A stretch of 31,598 nucleotides of DNA from DASZVN01 sp035547055 (GTDB lineage: Bacteria; Pseudomonadota; Alphaproteobacteria; Rhizobiales; Methylopilaceae): positions 1 through 31,598 of the forward strand of contig DASZVN010000162.1 in NCBI GenBank assembly GCA_035547055.1, written 5' to 3'. Both the position numbers and the translations under genes were made by a program. The notes below the pieces were generated by a model. That model ran no database searches, was not told where the DNA came from, and was given only the letters and a program-made list of their open reading frames with translations. Positions 7,955-14,866 of this stretch are shown here, one piece after another. How positions within the stretch are numbered: the first letter of the stretch is position 1; every line of letters begins with the position of its first letter.

Positions 7955-8009
7955 GTCTTGCACAGGTCTTGCATTTCTGTTGTCGCGATTCACGCGCGTT
8001 GTGTAGAAT
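7955..8009 (+). promoter_or_regulatory. Candidate promoter with 11-bp-spaced direct repeats
   Basis: Upstream of the coiled-coil gene, GTCTTGCA occurs twice, at 7955-7962 and 7966-7973, exactly 11 bp apart (about one helical turn). A -35-like TTGTCG (7980-7985) and a -10-like TAGAAT (8004-8009) follow with an 18-bp spacer. The start codon is 57 nt further on. Repeats on one helical face next to the -35 box are typical of activator sites, but this is a prediction only. Confidence 0.4.
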
Positions 8010-8066
8010 CTCGAATCACTTCCTGCGTCGCGGTGAGGCGCAGGTCGCCGTGGGGGATTGGGGATA

Positions 8067-8555
8067 ATGGAGCACGCGCGAAAGCTTGCCTGGGGCGATA
8101 CCGTGGAGGAGTTCCGTCCGCGTTCCCGTGAGGAGGAGGACGGCGGCGACAGCTTCGCCCATCTGGACCGGCTGCTCAGGGTGGCCCTCGCGCCGGAGGA
8201 TCGTCCGGCGGAGATCTCGCGCGGCCGCAACGGTCTCACCGAATACGACCTCGCCGCGGCGGTCGATCTGGTCGGCCAGGCCGGCCAGGCGATGCGCGAG
8301 ACGCACGAGCGCTCCCAGGAAATGGAGGTCCGCCACCAGAGCCTGATGGAGCGGGCGACCGAGCAGCTCAACGCCGCGGAAGCGCGGATCAAGGCGGCGG
8401 AGACCCGCGCGCGCATCGCCGAGGCCCGGCTCCAGGAGATGGAGGGCCGGGTTCGCGACGCCGAGACCCGCGCCAAGAAAGCCGAAGAGTGGCTGCTCCG
8501 CATCCACCGTGCCGTCATCGACATGCTGAACCGCGGCACCACCCAGGCGGCCTGA
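8067..8555 (+). CDS. Hypothetical coiled-coil protein
   Basis: 162 aa, no recognised enzyme domain. Residues 1-75 are mixed, charged and probably partly disordered (MEHARKLAWGDTVEEF, then an acidic REEEDGG stretch). Residues from about 80 to 150 form a long heptad-like helix rich in Ala, Glu and Arg with repeated AEARIKAAETRARIAEARL patterning, so a dimeric or oligomeric coiled coil is likely. It has no signal peptide or transmembrane segment. I chose ATG 8067, preceded by GGGGAT; a TTG at 8058 would add three residues. It has its own candidate promoter and is probably monocistronic. Similar small coiled-coil proteins of unknown role occur in related alphaproteobacteria; a structural or cell-pole function would be a guess. 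Confidence 0.82.
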   Translation: MEHARKLAWGDTVEEFRPRSREEEDGGDSFAHLDRLLRVALAPEDRPAEISRGRNGLTEYDLAAAVDLVGQAGQAMRETHERSQEMEVRHQSLMERATEQLNAAEARIKAAETRARIAEARLQEMEGRVRDAETRAKKAEEWLLRIHRAVIDMLNRGTTQAA

Positions 8556-8726
8556 GCGTTCGCGCCGGCGGATCGTCTTTCGCGTCGGCCACGCCCTCAC
8601 TTTTTCCAGCGGCAAGGTCGAGTCCGGCGCCGCCGCTGTGATGCGTTTCGTCCCGAGCAGGTTCCAGGCACGAGGGGCGGTGCACGCGTGGTGGAACCGC
8701 GCTTTCGAGCCGGCGGTTTGTTCGGC

Positions 8727-8978
8727 ATGGCGAGCGACTTTCCGCAAAACACGCTCCTCGTCGTCCGCGACGGCGGCGGCGAACGTGCGATCCGCACCCT
8801 CGACGAGGCCCTGGCCTATGTCCTGGCTCATCCGGCGGGTGAGCACGCCAACCGCGCGGGCGTGCTGTTTCGCCTGGAAGGTGCCCACAGCCCCGAAGAA
8901 CGGATCGACGCCGCCAACGCCTTCCGCGGCTGGCTCGATGCCACCGGCCTCCTGATCGAAGCTCGCCCGGCGACGTGA
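8727..8978 (+). CDS. Small DUF982-like hypothetical protein
   Basis: 83 aa from ATG 8727 (MASDFPQNTLLVVRDGGG). The pattern of an N-terminal VVRDGGGERAIRTLDEAL strand and helix, then a central RAGVLFRLEGA and a C-terminal AANAFRGWLDATGLL helix, resembles DUF982, a short alphaproteobacterial family of unknown function. A GTG at 8688 in the same frame has a better ribosome binding site (AGGGGCGG 7 nt upstream) and would add 13 residues, so the start is uncertain. The family match, from memory of its pattern, is moderate. No partner is evident, and the 171 nt before it show no clear signal. Confidence 0.65.
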   Translation: MASDFPQNTLLVVRDGGGERAIRTLDEALAYVLAHPAGEHANRAGVLFRLEGAHSPEERIDAANAFRGWLDATGLLIEARPAT

Positions 8979-9056
8979 TCGGCCACCGGCAGGGCGGGCG
9001 TCCGGCATGGCCCCTCAGCCGCTCCACCGGCAGCAGGGGAACGCGAAGGCGTGTCC

Positions 9057-9206
9057 ATGGTGCCCTTTCACTTCTTCGAGACGGTGCCGCCCGATGGCGC
9101 GTCGCCCGCAGCCGCGCCGCTTGACTCGGGCCGGGCGCTGCCGCCGGATGGCGGGTCCGGTGGCCGCGACCTGCGGCAGTCCCGGCGGCGGAGGGAAGCT
9201 CGATGA
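9057..9206 (+). CDS. Candidate small ORF (49 aa) coupled to the esterase gene
   Basis: An ATG at 9057 opens a 49-codon frame beginning MVPFHFFETVPPDG and ending in an Arg-rich tail. Its stop TGA overlaps the esterase start as ATGA (9203-9206), the usual sign of translational coupling. GAAGG lies about 8 nt upstream of the ATG. I do not recognise the peptide, which is Pro/Gly/Ala-rich and could be a fortuitous frame in GC-rich DNA. It fills most of the 224-nt gap between the DUF982-like gene and the esterase. Confidence 0.35.
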   Translation: MVPFHFFETVPPDGASPAAAPLDSGRALPPDGGSGGRDLRQSRRRREAR

Positions 9207-10189
9207 GGCGGATGGTGTGCCTGGCCGCGACGGCCTGCCTGCTGGCGGGCATCGGCGGAACCGCGGCCTCGGCCGAGACCGTCGCCGAGGCCCATGCCAA
9301 GCTGCGGGCGATCGGCAAGGTCTGGAACCTCGACGTCGCCAAGAAGGATCTCGCGATCTACCTGCCGCTCCTCGCCGCGGCGCCGAAGGACGGCGTCGCG
9401 GTCGTGCGCGACCTCAGCTACGGCCCCGATCCGCGCAACAAGCTCGACGTGTTCCACCCGCAGGCAGCCGGCAGCGGGCGGCCGGTCGTCGTGTTCTTCT
9501 ACGGCGGCGGCCTCGTCGGCGGCGACAAGATCTATCCGAATACGAACGAGCTCGCCTACAGCAATATCGGCACCTTCTTCGCCCGCAACGGCATGGTCGG
9601 GATCAACGCCAACTATCGGCTGGTGCCGCACGTCACCTTCCCCGGCGGCGGCGAGGACGTGGCCGGCGTCGTCAAATGGGTCAAAGCCCACGCCGCCGAA
9701 TATGGCGGCGATCCCAACGCGATCTTCCTGATGGGAAATTCGGCCGGGGGGACTCATGTCGCGACCTATCTCTACGACCGCGACGTCCAGCCCGGCGGCG
9801 AGCCCGGCATCGCCGGGGCGATCCTGCTGTCGGGCGCGCTGACGCTCGACAAGACCGGCCGCCGCGCCAAGGTGACCGAGGACTATCTCGGGCCGGACAA
9901 GAGCAAATGGGACGCGCTCGAGCCGCTCGGCCTCGCCCGCTCCTATGCCGGCAAGGCGGTGCCGACCCTGATCCTGACCGCGCAATACGACCCGCAGGGG
10001 ATCGAGCAGTCCGACGTCGCGCTGCTCGACCTCCTCTGCAAGAAGGACAACGCCTGCCCGGCCTTCATGCAGATCCCCCACCACAACCACCTGTCGACGG
10101 CGCTCAGCCTGAACACCGCTGACGATTCCTATGCACCCAGGCTGCTCGACTTCATCCGCTCGACCGTCGCCGCGGGCGCCGGCGAGTAG
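9203..10189 (+). CDS. Exported alpha/beta hydrolase (esterase/lipase family)
   Basis: 328-aa alpha/beta hydrolase of the carboxylesterase / hormone-sensitive-lipase-like group. Residues 1-24 look like a Sec signal peptide (MRRMVCLAATACLLAG...ASA), so the enzyme is probably periplasmic. The nucleophile elbow GNSAGG places Ser180; Asp263 (TAQYDP) and His296 (HHNHLS) complete a plausible triad. The oxyanion-hole motif reads YGGG (100-103) rather than the usual HGGG, as in some diverged members. It keeps the NYRLVPH segment typical of the family. GGAGGG lies 7 nt before ATG 9203. Likely substrates are short esters; the physiological one is unknown. The preceding small ORF overlaps its start codon. 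Confidence 0.9.
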   Translation: MRRMVCLAATACLLAGIGGTAASAETVAEAHAKLRAIGKVWNLDVAKKDLAIYLPLLAAAPKDGVAVVRDLSYGPDPRNKLDVFHPQAAGSGRPVVVFFYGGGLVGGDKIYPNTNELAYSNIGTFFARNGMVGINANYRLVPHVTFPGGGEDVAGVVKWVKAHAAEYGGDPNAIFLMGNSAGGTHVATYLYDRDVQPGGEPGIAGAILLSGALTLDKTGRRAKVTEDYLGPDKSKWDALEPLGLARSYAGKAVPTLILTAQYDPQGIEQSDVALLDLLCKKDNACPAFMQIPHHNHLSTALSLNTADDSYAPRLLDFIRSTVAAGAGE

Positions 10190-10230
10190 CGCGGGCGGAT
10201 GGCGCCATGGCGGCAAGAGGAGGCCGCACC

Positions 10231-10464
10231 ATGAGGACGACGCTGCTGGCGGCCGCCCTGCTTGCCCTGGCGCCTTTCAGGGCGACAGCGGCGGACGCCC
10301 CGCCCGTCGCGGGCGCCGCACCCTCGCCGCCCCTCGTGGCGCGCACGGTGAAGCCGGCGCTCCACGATCACGGCCACCGCACCCGCCACTGCACCGCCAC
10401 CCACATCCGGGTGCGCGAAGGCACCCGCTGGGTCAAGCGGACCCGCCGCACCTGCAGCTACTAG
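10231..10464 (+). CDS. Small exported basic protein, unknown function
   Basis: 77 aa. A clear signal peptide (MRTTLLAAALLALAPFRATAADA) is followed by a short Pro/Ala-rich segment and a basic C-terminus with His, Arg and two Cys (HRTRHCTATHIRV ... TRRTCSY), which could form a disulfide in the periplasm. GAGGAGG lies 8 nt before ATG 10231; an earlier in-frame ATG at 10207 would interrupt the signal-peptide pattern. It follows the esterase by 41 nt and may share its transcript. It converges on gpmA with 13 nt between stops. I do not recognise a family. Confidence 0.7.
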   Translation: MRTTLLAAALLALAPFRATAADAPPVAGAAPSPPLVARTVKPALHDHGHRTRHCTATHIRVREGTRWVKRTRRTCSY

Positions 10465-10477
10465 GGCCGGATAGCGG

Positions 10478-11101
10478 CTAGGCGGCGGTAAGGTCGGCGT
10501 GCTGGACGACGCGGCCGCAGGCGTCGAGCCGGTAGATCAGCGGCGCCCCGGTCGCGATCTCGCGCTTGACGATCGCCTCGGGCGAGAGCCCTTCCAGCAC
10601 CATCACCAGCGCGCGCAGCGAGTTGCCGTGGGCGGCGACCAGCACCCGCTTGCCGCCGAGCACTTCCGGCAGGATCTCGCGGACGTAATAGGGCAGCGTG
10701 CGGGCGACGGTGTCGCGCAGGCTCTCGCCGCCCGGCGGCTGCACCGCATAGGAGCGGCGCCAGAGCTTGACCTGCTCCTCGCCCCATTTGGCGCGGGCAT
10801 CGTCCTTGTTGAGGCCGGTGAGATCGCCGTAGTCGCGTTCGTTGAGGGCCTGGTCGCGCCGGGTCTCGAGGCCGCTCTGGCCGAGCTCCTTCAGGATGAT
10901 GGCGCAGCTCCGCTCGGCGCGCTGGAGCACCGAGGTGAAGGCGATGTCGAAGCGGATGCCCTCGGCCTTCAGCTTCTGCCCCGCCCGCTCGGCCTCGCGC
11001 ACGCCCTCCTCGGTCAGGCCGACGTCGCGCCAGCCGGTGAACAGGTTCTTCAGGTTCCACTCGCTCTGGCCGTGGCGGACGAGGACGAGAAGGCGCTCCA
11101 T
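10478..11101 (-). CDS. gpmA: 2,3-bisphosphoglycerate-dependent phosphoglycerate mutase
   Basis: Interconverts 3- and 2-phosphoglycerate in glycolysis and gluconeogenesis in the cytoplasm. The phosphohistidine motif LVRHGQSEWN puts the catalytic His at residue 10. NLFTGW, LTEEG, LNERDYGDLTGLNK, PGGESLRDT and the second catalytic histidine in AAHGNSLRAL are all present. 207 aa is the usual short alphaproteobacterial length. The start at 11101 is preceded by GGGAG. It lies 21 nt downstream of dapB, a pairing often seen in alphaproteobacteria, and is probably the last gene of the minus-strand block. Confidence 0.96.
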   Translation of the reverse strand: MERLLVLVRHGQSEWNLKNLFTGWRDVGLTEEGVREAERAGQKLKAEGIRFDIAFTSVLQRAERSCAIILKELGQSGLETRRDQALNERDYGDLTGLNKDDARAKWGEEQVKLWRRSYAVQPPGGESLRDTVARTLPYYVREILPEVLGGKRVLVAAHGNSLRALVMVLEGLSPEAIVKREIATGAPLIYRLDACGRVVQHADLTAA

Positions 11102-11122
11102 GTGCGACAGGCTCCCGGGCGG

Positions 11123-11938
11123 TCAGAGGTCGGCGAGGCCGAGCACGTCGGCCATGGTGTAGTGGCCGGGCGGGCGGCCGCGGCCCCAGAGCGCGGCGCG
11201 GAGCGCGCCGCGGGCGAAGATGGCGCGGTCCTCGGCGCGGTGGACCAGCTCGACGCGCTCGCCGGGGCCGGCAAAGACGACGCTGTGGTCGCCGATCACG
11301 CTGCCGCCGCGCAGGCTCGCGAAGCCGATCGCGCCGTCGGGCCGCGGCCCGGTCAGGCCGTCGCGGCCGCGCACCGCCGCCTCCGCCAAGGCGACGCCGC
11401 GGCCGGCCGCCGCGGCCTCGCCGAACAGGAGCGCGGTGCCGGAGGGGGCGTCGACCTTGTGGCGGTGATGCATCTCGACGATCTCGATGTCGAAATCCGG
11501 CCCGAGCGTCGCCGCGACCTTCCTCGTCAGCGCCGCGAGCAGGTTGACGCCGAGGCTCATGTTGCCGGAACGGACGATCGCCGCATGGCGCGCCGCGGCG
11601 TCGAGCTTGCGGATGTCGGGCGCGTCGAGCCCGGTGGTGCCGACGACGTGGACGATCCTCGCCTGCGCCGCGAGCGCGGCCATCGCGACGGTCGCCGCCG
11701 GACGGCTGAAATCGAGGATGCCGTCGGCCGCGGCGACCAGCGGCAGCGGGTCCTCGGTGACGGCGATCCCCGCCGGCGGCAGGCCGGCCAGCTCGCCCGC
11801 GTCGCGCCCGAGGGCGGGATGGCCGGCAGCCTCGACCGCACCCGCCAGCGCGACACCCGGCGTCTCGGCGATGAGGCGCACCAGGGTCGTGCCCATGCGG
11901 CCGGCCGCGCCCGTCACCACCAGCCGCATGTCGTCCAT
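11123..11938 (-). CDS. dapB: 4-hydroxy-tetrahydrodipicolinate reductase
   Basis: NAD(P)H-dependent reductase of the diaminopimelate pathway, supplying lysine and the peptidoglycan cross-linking residue. The dinucleotide-binding motif VTGAAGRMG is near residues 8-16. The catalytic and substrate-binding block HHRHKVDAPSGTAL is at 157-170, with His157/His158 and Lys161. 271 aa is normal. ATG 11938 follows GGAGGG at good distance; a second ATG at 11929 (MRLVV) is an alternative start closer to typical family N-termini. It is 62 nt downstream of ispE and 21 nt upstream of gpmA. Confidence 0.96.
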   Translation of the reverse strand: MDDMRLVVTGAAGRMGTTLVRLIAETPGVALAGAVEAAGHPALGRDAGELAGLPPAGIAVTEDPLPLVAAADGILDFSRPAATVAMAALAAQARIVHVVGTTGLDAPDIRKLDAAARHAAIVRSGNMSLGVNLLAALTRKVAATLGPDFDIEIVEMHHRHKVDAPSGTALLFGEAAAAGRGVALAEAAVRGRDGLTGPRPDGAIGFASLRGGSVIGDHSVVFAGPGERVELVHRAEDRAIFARGALRAALWGRGRPPGHYTMADVLGLADL

Positions 11939-12000
11939 CGGACTGCCCTCCGGCGGCGGCTATAGCGCGCGGCACGCGGCCGCGGAAGCCCGCGGCGGCA

Positions 12001-12891
12001 TCACCGCAACACCGTGGACACGGCCCACCAGGCGGGATGCGCCAACCGGATCCGGCGCGCGGCGCGGGCGGCGGCGGCACGGTCGGCGTAGAGACCGAAG
12101 ACGGTCGCGCCCGAGCCGGACATGCGGGCGAGGCGGCAGCCGTCGGTCGCCGCGAGCGCCGCGAGCGCAGTCGCGACCTCGGGGACGAGGATCGCGGCCG
12201 GGGCCTCCAGGTCGTTGCGCTCGCCGGCGAGCCAGTCCAGCAGCGCCGGCGCAGCGGCGAAGCGGTGCGGCGGGTCGGGCAGGCCGGCCGACGGGCCGTC
12301 GTCGCCGCGCCCGAGGCCCAGCGCAGCGAACACGGCGGCGGTCGAGAGCGGCACACGCGGGTTGACCAGCACGGCCGGCACCGGCGGCAGGCCGATCCTG
12401 AGCGAAACCTCGTCGCCGCGCCCGAAGAAATAGCGGCCGAGCGGCTTGAGGCAGGCGGTGACGTCGGCGCCGATCGCCTGCGCCGTGCGGAGGATGGCGG
12501 GATGGTCGAGCACGATGCCGTTGTGGCGGGCGAGGAGGCGCAGCGCCGCCGCGGCGTCGGACGACCCGCCGCCGAGCCCGGCCGCGATCGGCAGCCGCTT
12601 GGTCAGGACGAAGCGGCCGATCGACAGCCCGGGCACCGCGAGGTCGAGGGCATGGGCGGCGCGGAGCACGAGATTGTCGGCGGCGAGCGCCGGCAGGCCG
12701 GCGACCGCCTCGCCGCCGCCCACGACTTCGAGGCCGAGATCCGGCCCCGGCACGAAGGCGAGGTGATCGCCCACCCCGGCGAAGGCCACCAAGCTGACGA
12801 GGTCGTGCCAGCCCTGCGGGCTGCGGCCGCGGACGCGAAGGGTCAGGTTGACCTTGGCCGGCGCCCGCGACGTCAGGAGCGGCGGCGTCAC
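12001..12891 (-). CDS. ispE: 4-diphosphocytidyl-2-C-methyl-D-erythritol kinase
   Basis: GHMP-family kinase that phosphorylates CDP-methylerythritol in the MEP route to isoprenoids. The N-terminal APAKVNLTLRV block, the ATP-binding LPIAAGLGGGSSDAAAALRLL loop near the middle and a C-terminal MSGSGATVFGLY glycine motif are all typical. At 296 aa it has the usual length. Its ATG overlaps the TPR gene stop by 4 nt (ATGA), so the two are translationally coupled. The DxA/T catalytic signatures fit, and no defect is visible. Confidence 0.96.
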   Translation of the reverse strand: MTPPLLTSRAPAKVNLTLRVRGRSPQGWHDLVSLVAFAGVGDHLAFVPGPDLGLEVVGGGEAVAGLPALAADNLVLRAAHALDLAVPGLSIGRFVLTKRLPIAAGLGGGSSDAAAALRLLARHNGIVLDHPAILRTAQAIGADVTACLKPLGRYFFGRGDEVSLRIGLPPVPAVLVNPRVPLSTAAVFAALGLGRGDDGPSAGLPDPPHRFAAAPALLDWLAGERNDLEAPAAILVPEVATALAALAATDGCRLARMSGSGATVFGLYADRAAAARAARRIRLAHPAWWAVSTVLR

Positions 12892-14849
12892 CGCGTGGTC
12901 GGCGAGGCCGCGCGGGCGGGCGGCGCCTCGGCCGGCGCAGCCTTTTCGGAGGGCGGCATCGGCGCGGCGGCGCCGCCGGGCGCCGGCGGCGGATCGGGCA
13001 GCTTCGGCGCGACGGTCGGCGCAGCGGCGTGGTCGGGCGCCTTGCCGGCATCGGCGGGCGGCGGCGAATCATGCACCGGCTTGGCGGCCTGGGCGGTCGC
13101 GCCCTGTTGCGGCTTGTGCGGCAACGGCGGCAGGCCGTCGTCGAGCTTCTTGCGGATGCCGGCCAGCTTGTCGGCGTCGGGATGGAACACGAGCGCGTGG
13201 AGCCACTGGAAGCGGGCCTCCAGGCGGCGGCCGATCCGCCAATAGGCGTCGCCGAGATGGTCGTTGATCTCCCACGAGCCGGGATGCAGCTCGATCGCAT
13301 GCTCGAGCTCGGTCGCCGCCTGCTGGTAGTCGCCGAGCTTGAAATGGGCCCAGCCGAGGCTGTCGATGATGTCGCCGTCGTTGGGCCGGAGCGCCACCGC
13401 CTGGCGGATCATGTCGAGCCCCTTCTGGAGGTTCTCGCCCCGGTCGATCCACGAATAGCCGAGATAGTTCAGCACCGCCGGCTCGTCCGGCTTGAGCTTC
13501 AGCGCCGCCTCCAGATCGGCCTGCGCCTTCGGCCATTCGTCGGCCGAATAGTAGGAGATGGCGCGGGCGAAATAGAGCGACCAGTCGTCCGGCTTCGGCG
13601 TCTTGATGAGGTCGATGGCGCGGCTGAAGCTCGCCGCCGCCTCCGCATAGTGCTTGTCGCCGTGCTGCAGATTGCCGAGCGCGACCAGCGCCTCCGAGTT
13701 GTCGGGATGCTGGGCCAGCAGCGCCTGGAGCTGCCGCTGGGCTTCGTCGGTCTTCTTCTCGGCGGCAAGGTTCAGCGCGATGCGGATCTCGGCGTCTTCA
13801 TGGAACGGCGAGGTCGCCGGGAAGCGACGATAGACCGCGATGGCACGGTCGTGCTCCTCCAGCGTCTCGTAGAGATCCGCCAGCGTCAGCAGGGCCAGCT
13901 CGTGCTGCGGCGCGAGATGAAGCGCAAGGTTCAGGTAGACCAGCGAGAACTCGGCCGATTCGCCGTGGCTCGCGAGCTGGCCGAAACCGAACAGCGCCTC
14001 GGCGACGCCCTGCTGGACGGTCTTGACCAGGGGCTCGGGCCGCTTGCCCTGCTCCAGCGCCGCGATGGAGGCATCGAGGCGGGGATTGCTGCGCGACTTG
14101 GCGGCGAGGCCGCGGTAGAGGCCGAGCGCCTCGTCAGTGCGGCCGTGCCGCGCGGCGAAGCGGGCATAGGCGTCGACCAGCACGAAGTTCGACGGGTCGC
14201 GCGCCAGCGCGGCGCGCAGGCGCCGGTCCGCCTCGCGGGTGCGGCCGGCATGGGCGGCGATCAGCCCGCCGTGAAAGTCGCGGAACAGCTCGGACAGCTC
14301 GTTGCCGTTCAGCCGGTCGATCTCGGCAAGCGCCAGCCGGGTCTGGCCGCTGCCCTCGAACGCCCAGGCGGTCAGGATCACGCTGACGACGTCGGGCATC
14401 GGCGAGGTGAAGCCGGCGGCGATCTCGCGCCGCGCGCCGCGGTAGCGGCGGTTGCCGAGATCGCGCACCGCCAGGGCCAGCCGGCCGAGCGCGCTCTTGG
14501 GATTGGCCGCGACGACCCGACGCGCGAGCCGCATCGCCTGATCGACGTCGCCGGCCGCGATCAGGGTCCTGAGCGTGCCGTCGAGAAGCTGCGGGTTCTT
14601 CGGATCGGCGCTGAGCGCGGCGCGCAGGAAGACCACCGCGGCGTCGAGATCGTGGTTTTCGATCGCCACCCGGCCGGCGAGATAGGCGCCGAGCGGCGCG
14701 CTCGGCTTGACCAGGTCCTGCGCCTCGCCGGCCGAAATGCCGACGGCACGCGCCGCCGGCGCCGCGACGGTGGCCGCCAGCGCAAGGACAGCCGCCAGGG
14801 CGAGCCGCCGCGGCAGCGGCGGAAGAAGCTGGAACGGAAAACGCGTCAT
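12888..14849 (-). CDS. Exported tetratricopeptide-repeat protein
   Basis: 653 aa from ATG 14849, which follows GGCGGA and leaves 17 nt to the ETF-QO stop. Residues 1 to about 39 are a signal peptide with a basic, hydrophobic start (MTRFPFQLLPPLPRRLALAAVLALAATVAAPAARA). The rest is a long series of TPR-like helical hairpins, clearest near the C-terminal half (for example LLTLADLYETLEEHDRAIAVY, LVALGNLQHGDKHYAEAAASF, LGWAHFKLGDYQQAATELEHA), followed by a Pro/Ala-rich tail of about 65 residues that is probably disordered. It is likely a periplasmic or outer-membrane-attached scaffold, though no lipobox Cys is seen. Its place between ETF-QO and ispE is, to my knowledge, common in alphaproteobacteria; the role is unknown. 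Confidence 0.88.
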   Translation of the reverse strand: MTRFPFQLLPPLPRRLALAAVLALAATVAAPAARAVGISAGEAQDLVKPSAPLGAYLAGRVAIENHDLDAAVVFLRAALSADPKNPQLLDGTLRTLIAAGDVDQAMRLARRVVAANPKSALGRLALAVRDLGNRRYRGARREIAAGFTSPMPDVVSVILTAWAFEGSGQTRLALAEIDRLNGNELSELFRDFHGGLIAAHAGRTREADRRLRAALARDPSNFVLVDAYARFAARHGRTDEALGLYRGLAAKSRSNPRLDASIAALEQGKRPEPLVKTVQQGVAEALFGFGQLASHGESAEFSLVYLNLALHLAPQHELALLTLADLYETLEEHDRAIAVYRRFPATSPFHEDAEIRIALNLAAEKKTDEAQRQLQALLAQHPDNSEALVALGNLQHGDKHYAEAAASFSRAIDLIKTPKPDDWSLYFARAISYYSADEWPKAQADLEAALKLKPDEPAVLNYLGYSWIDRGENLQKGLDMIRQAVALRPNDGDIIDSLGWAHFKLGDYQQAATELEHAIELHPGSWEINDHLGDAYWRIGRRLEARFQWLHALVFHPDADKLAGIRKKLDDGLPPLPHKPQQGATAQAAKPVHDSPPPADAGKAPDHAAAPTVAPKLPDPPPAPGGAAAPMPPSEKAAPAEAPPARAASPTTR

Positions 14850-14866
14850 GGTCCGCCGATGCTCGC

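Noticed and set aside
8556..8726. Possible small RNA or promoter in the gap before the DUF982-like gene
   Set aside because: No convincing promoter, hairpin or reading frame could be made out by eye.
10461..12356. 631-codon frame opposite and out of phase with gpmA, dapB and ispE
   Set aside because: It spans three clear genes in another frame and is almost pure Arg/Pro/Ala/Gly.
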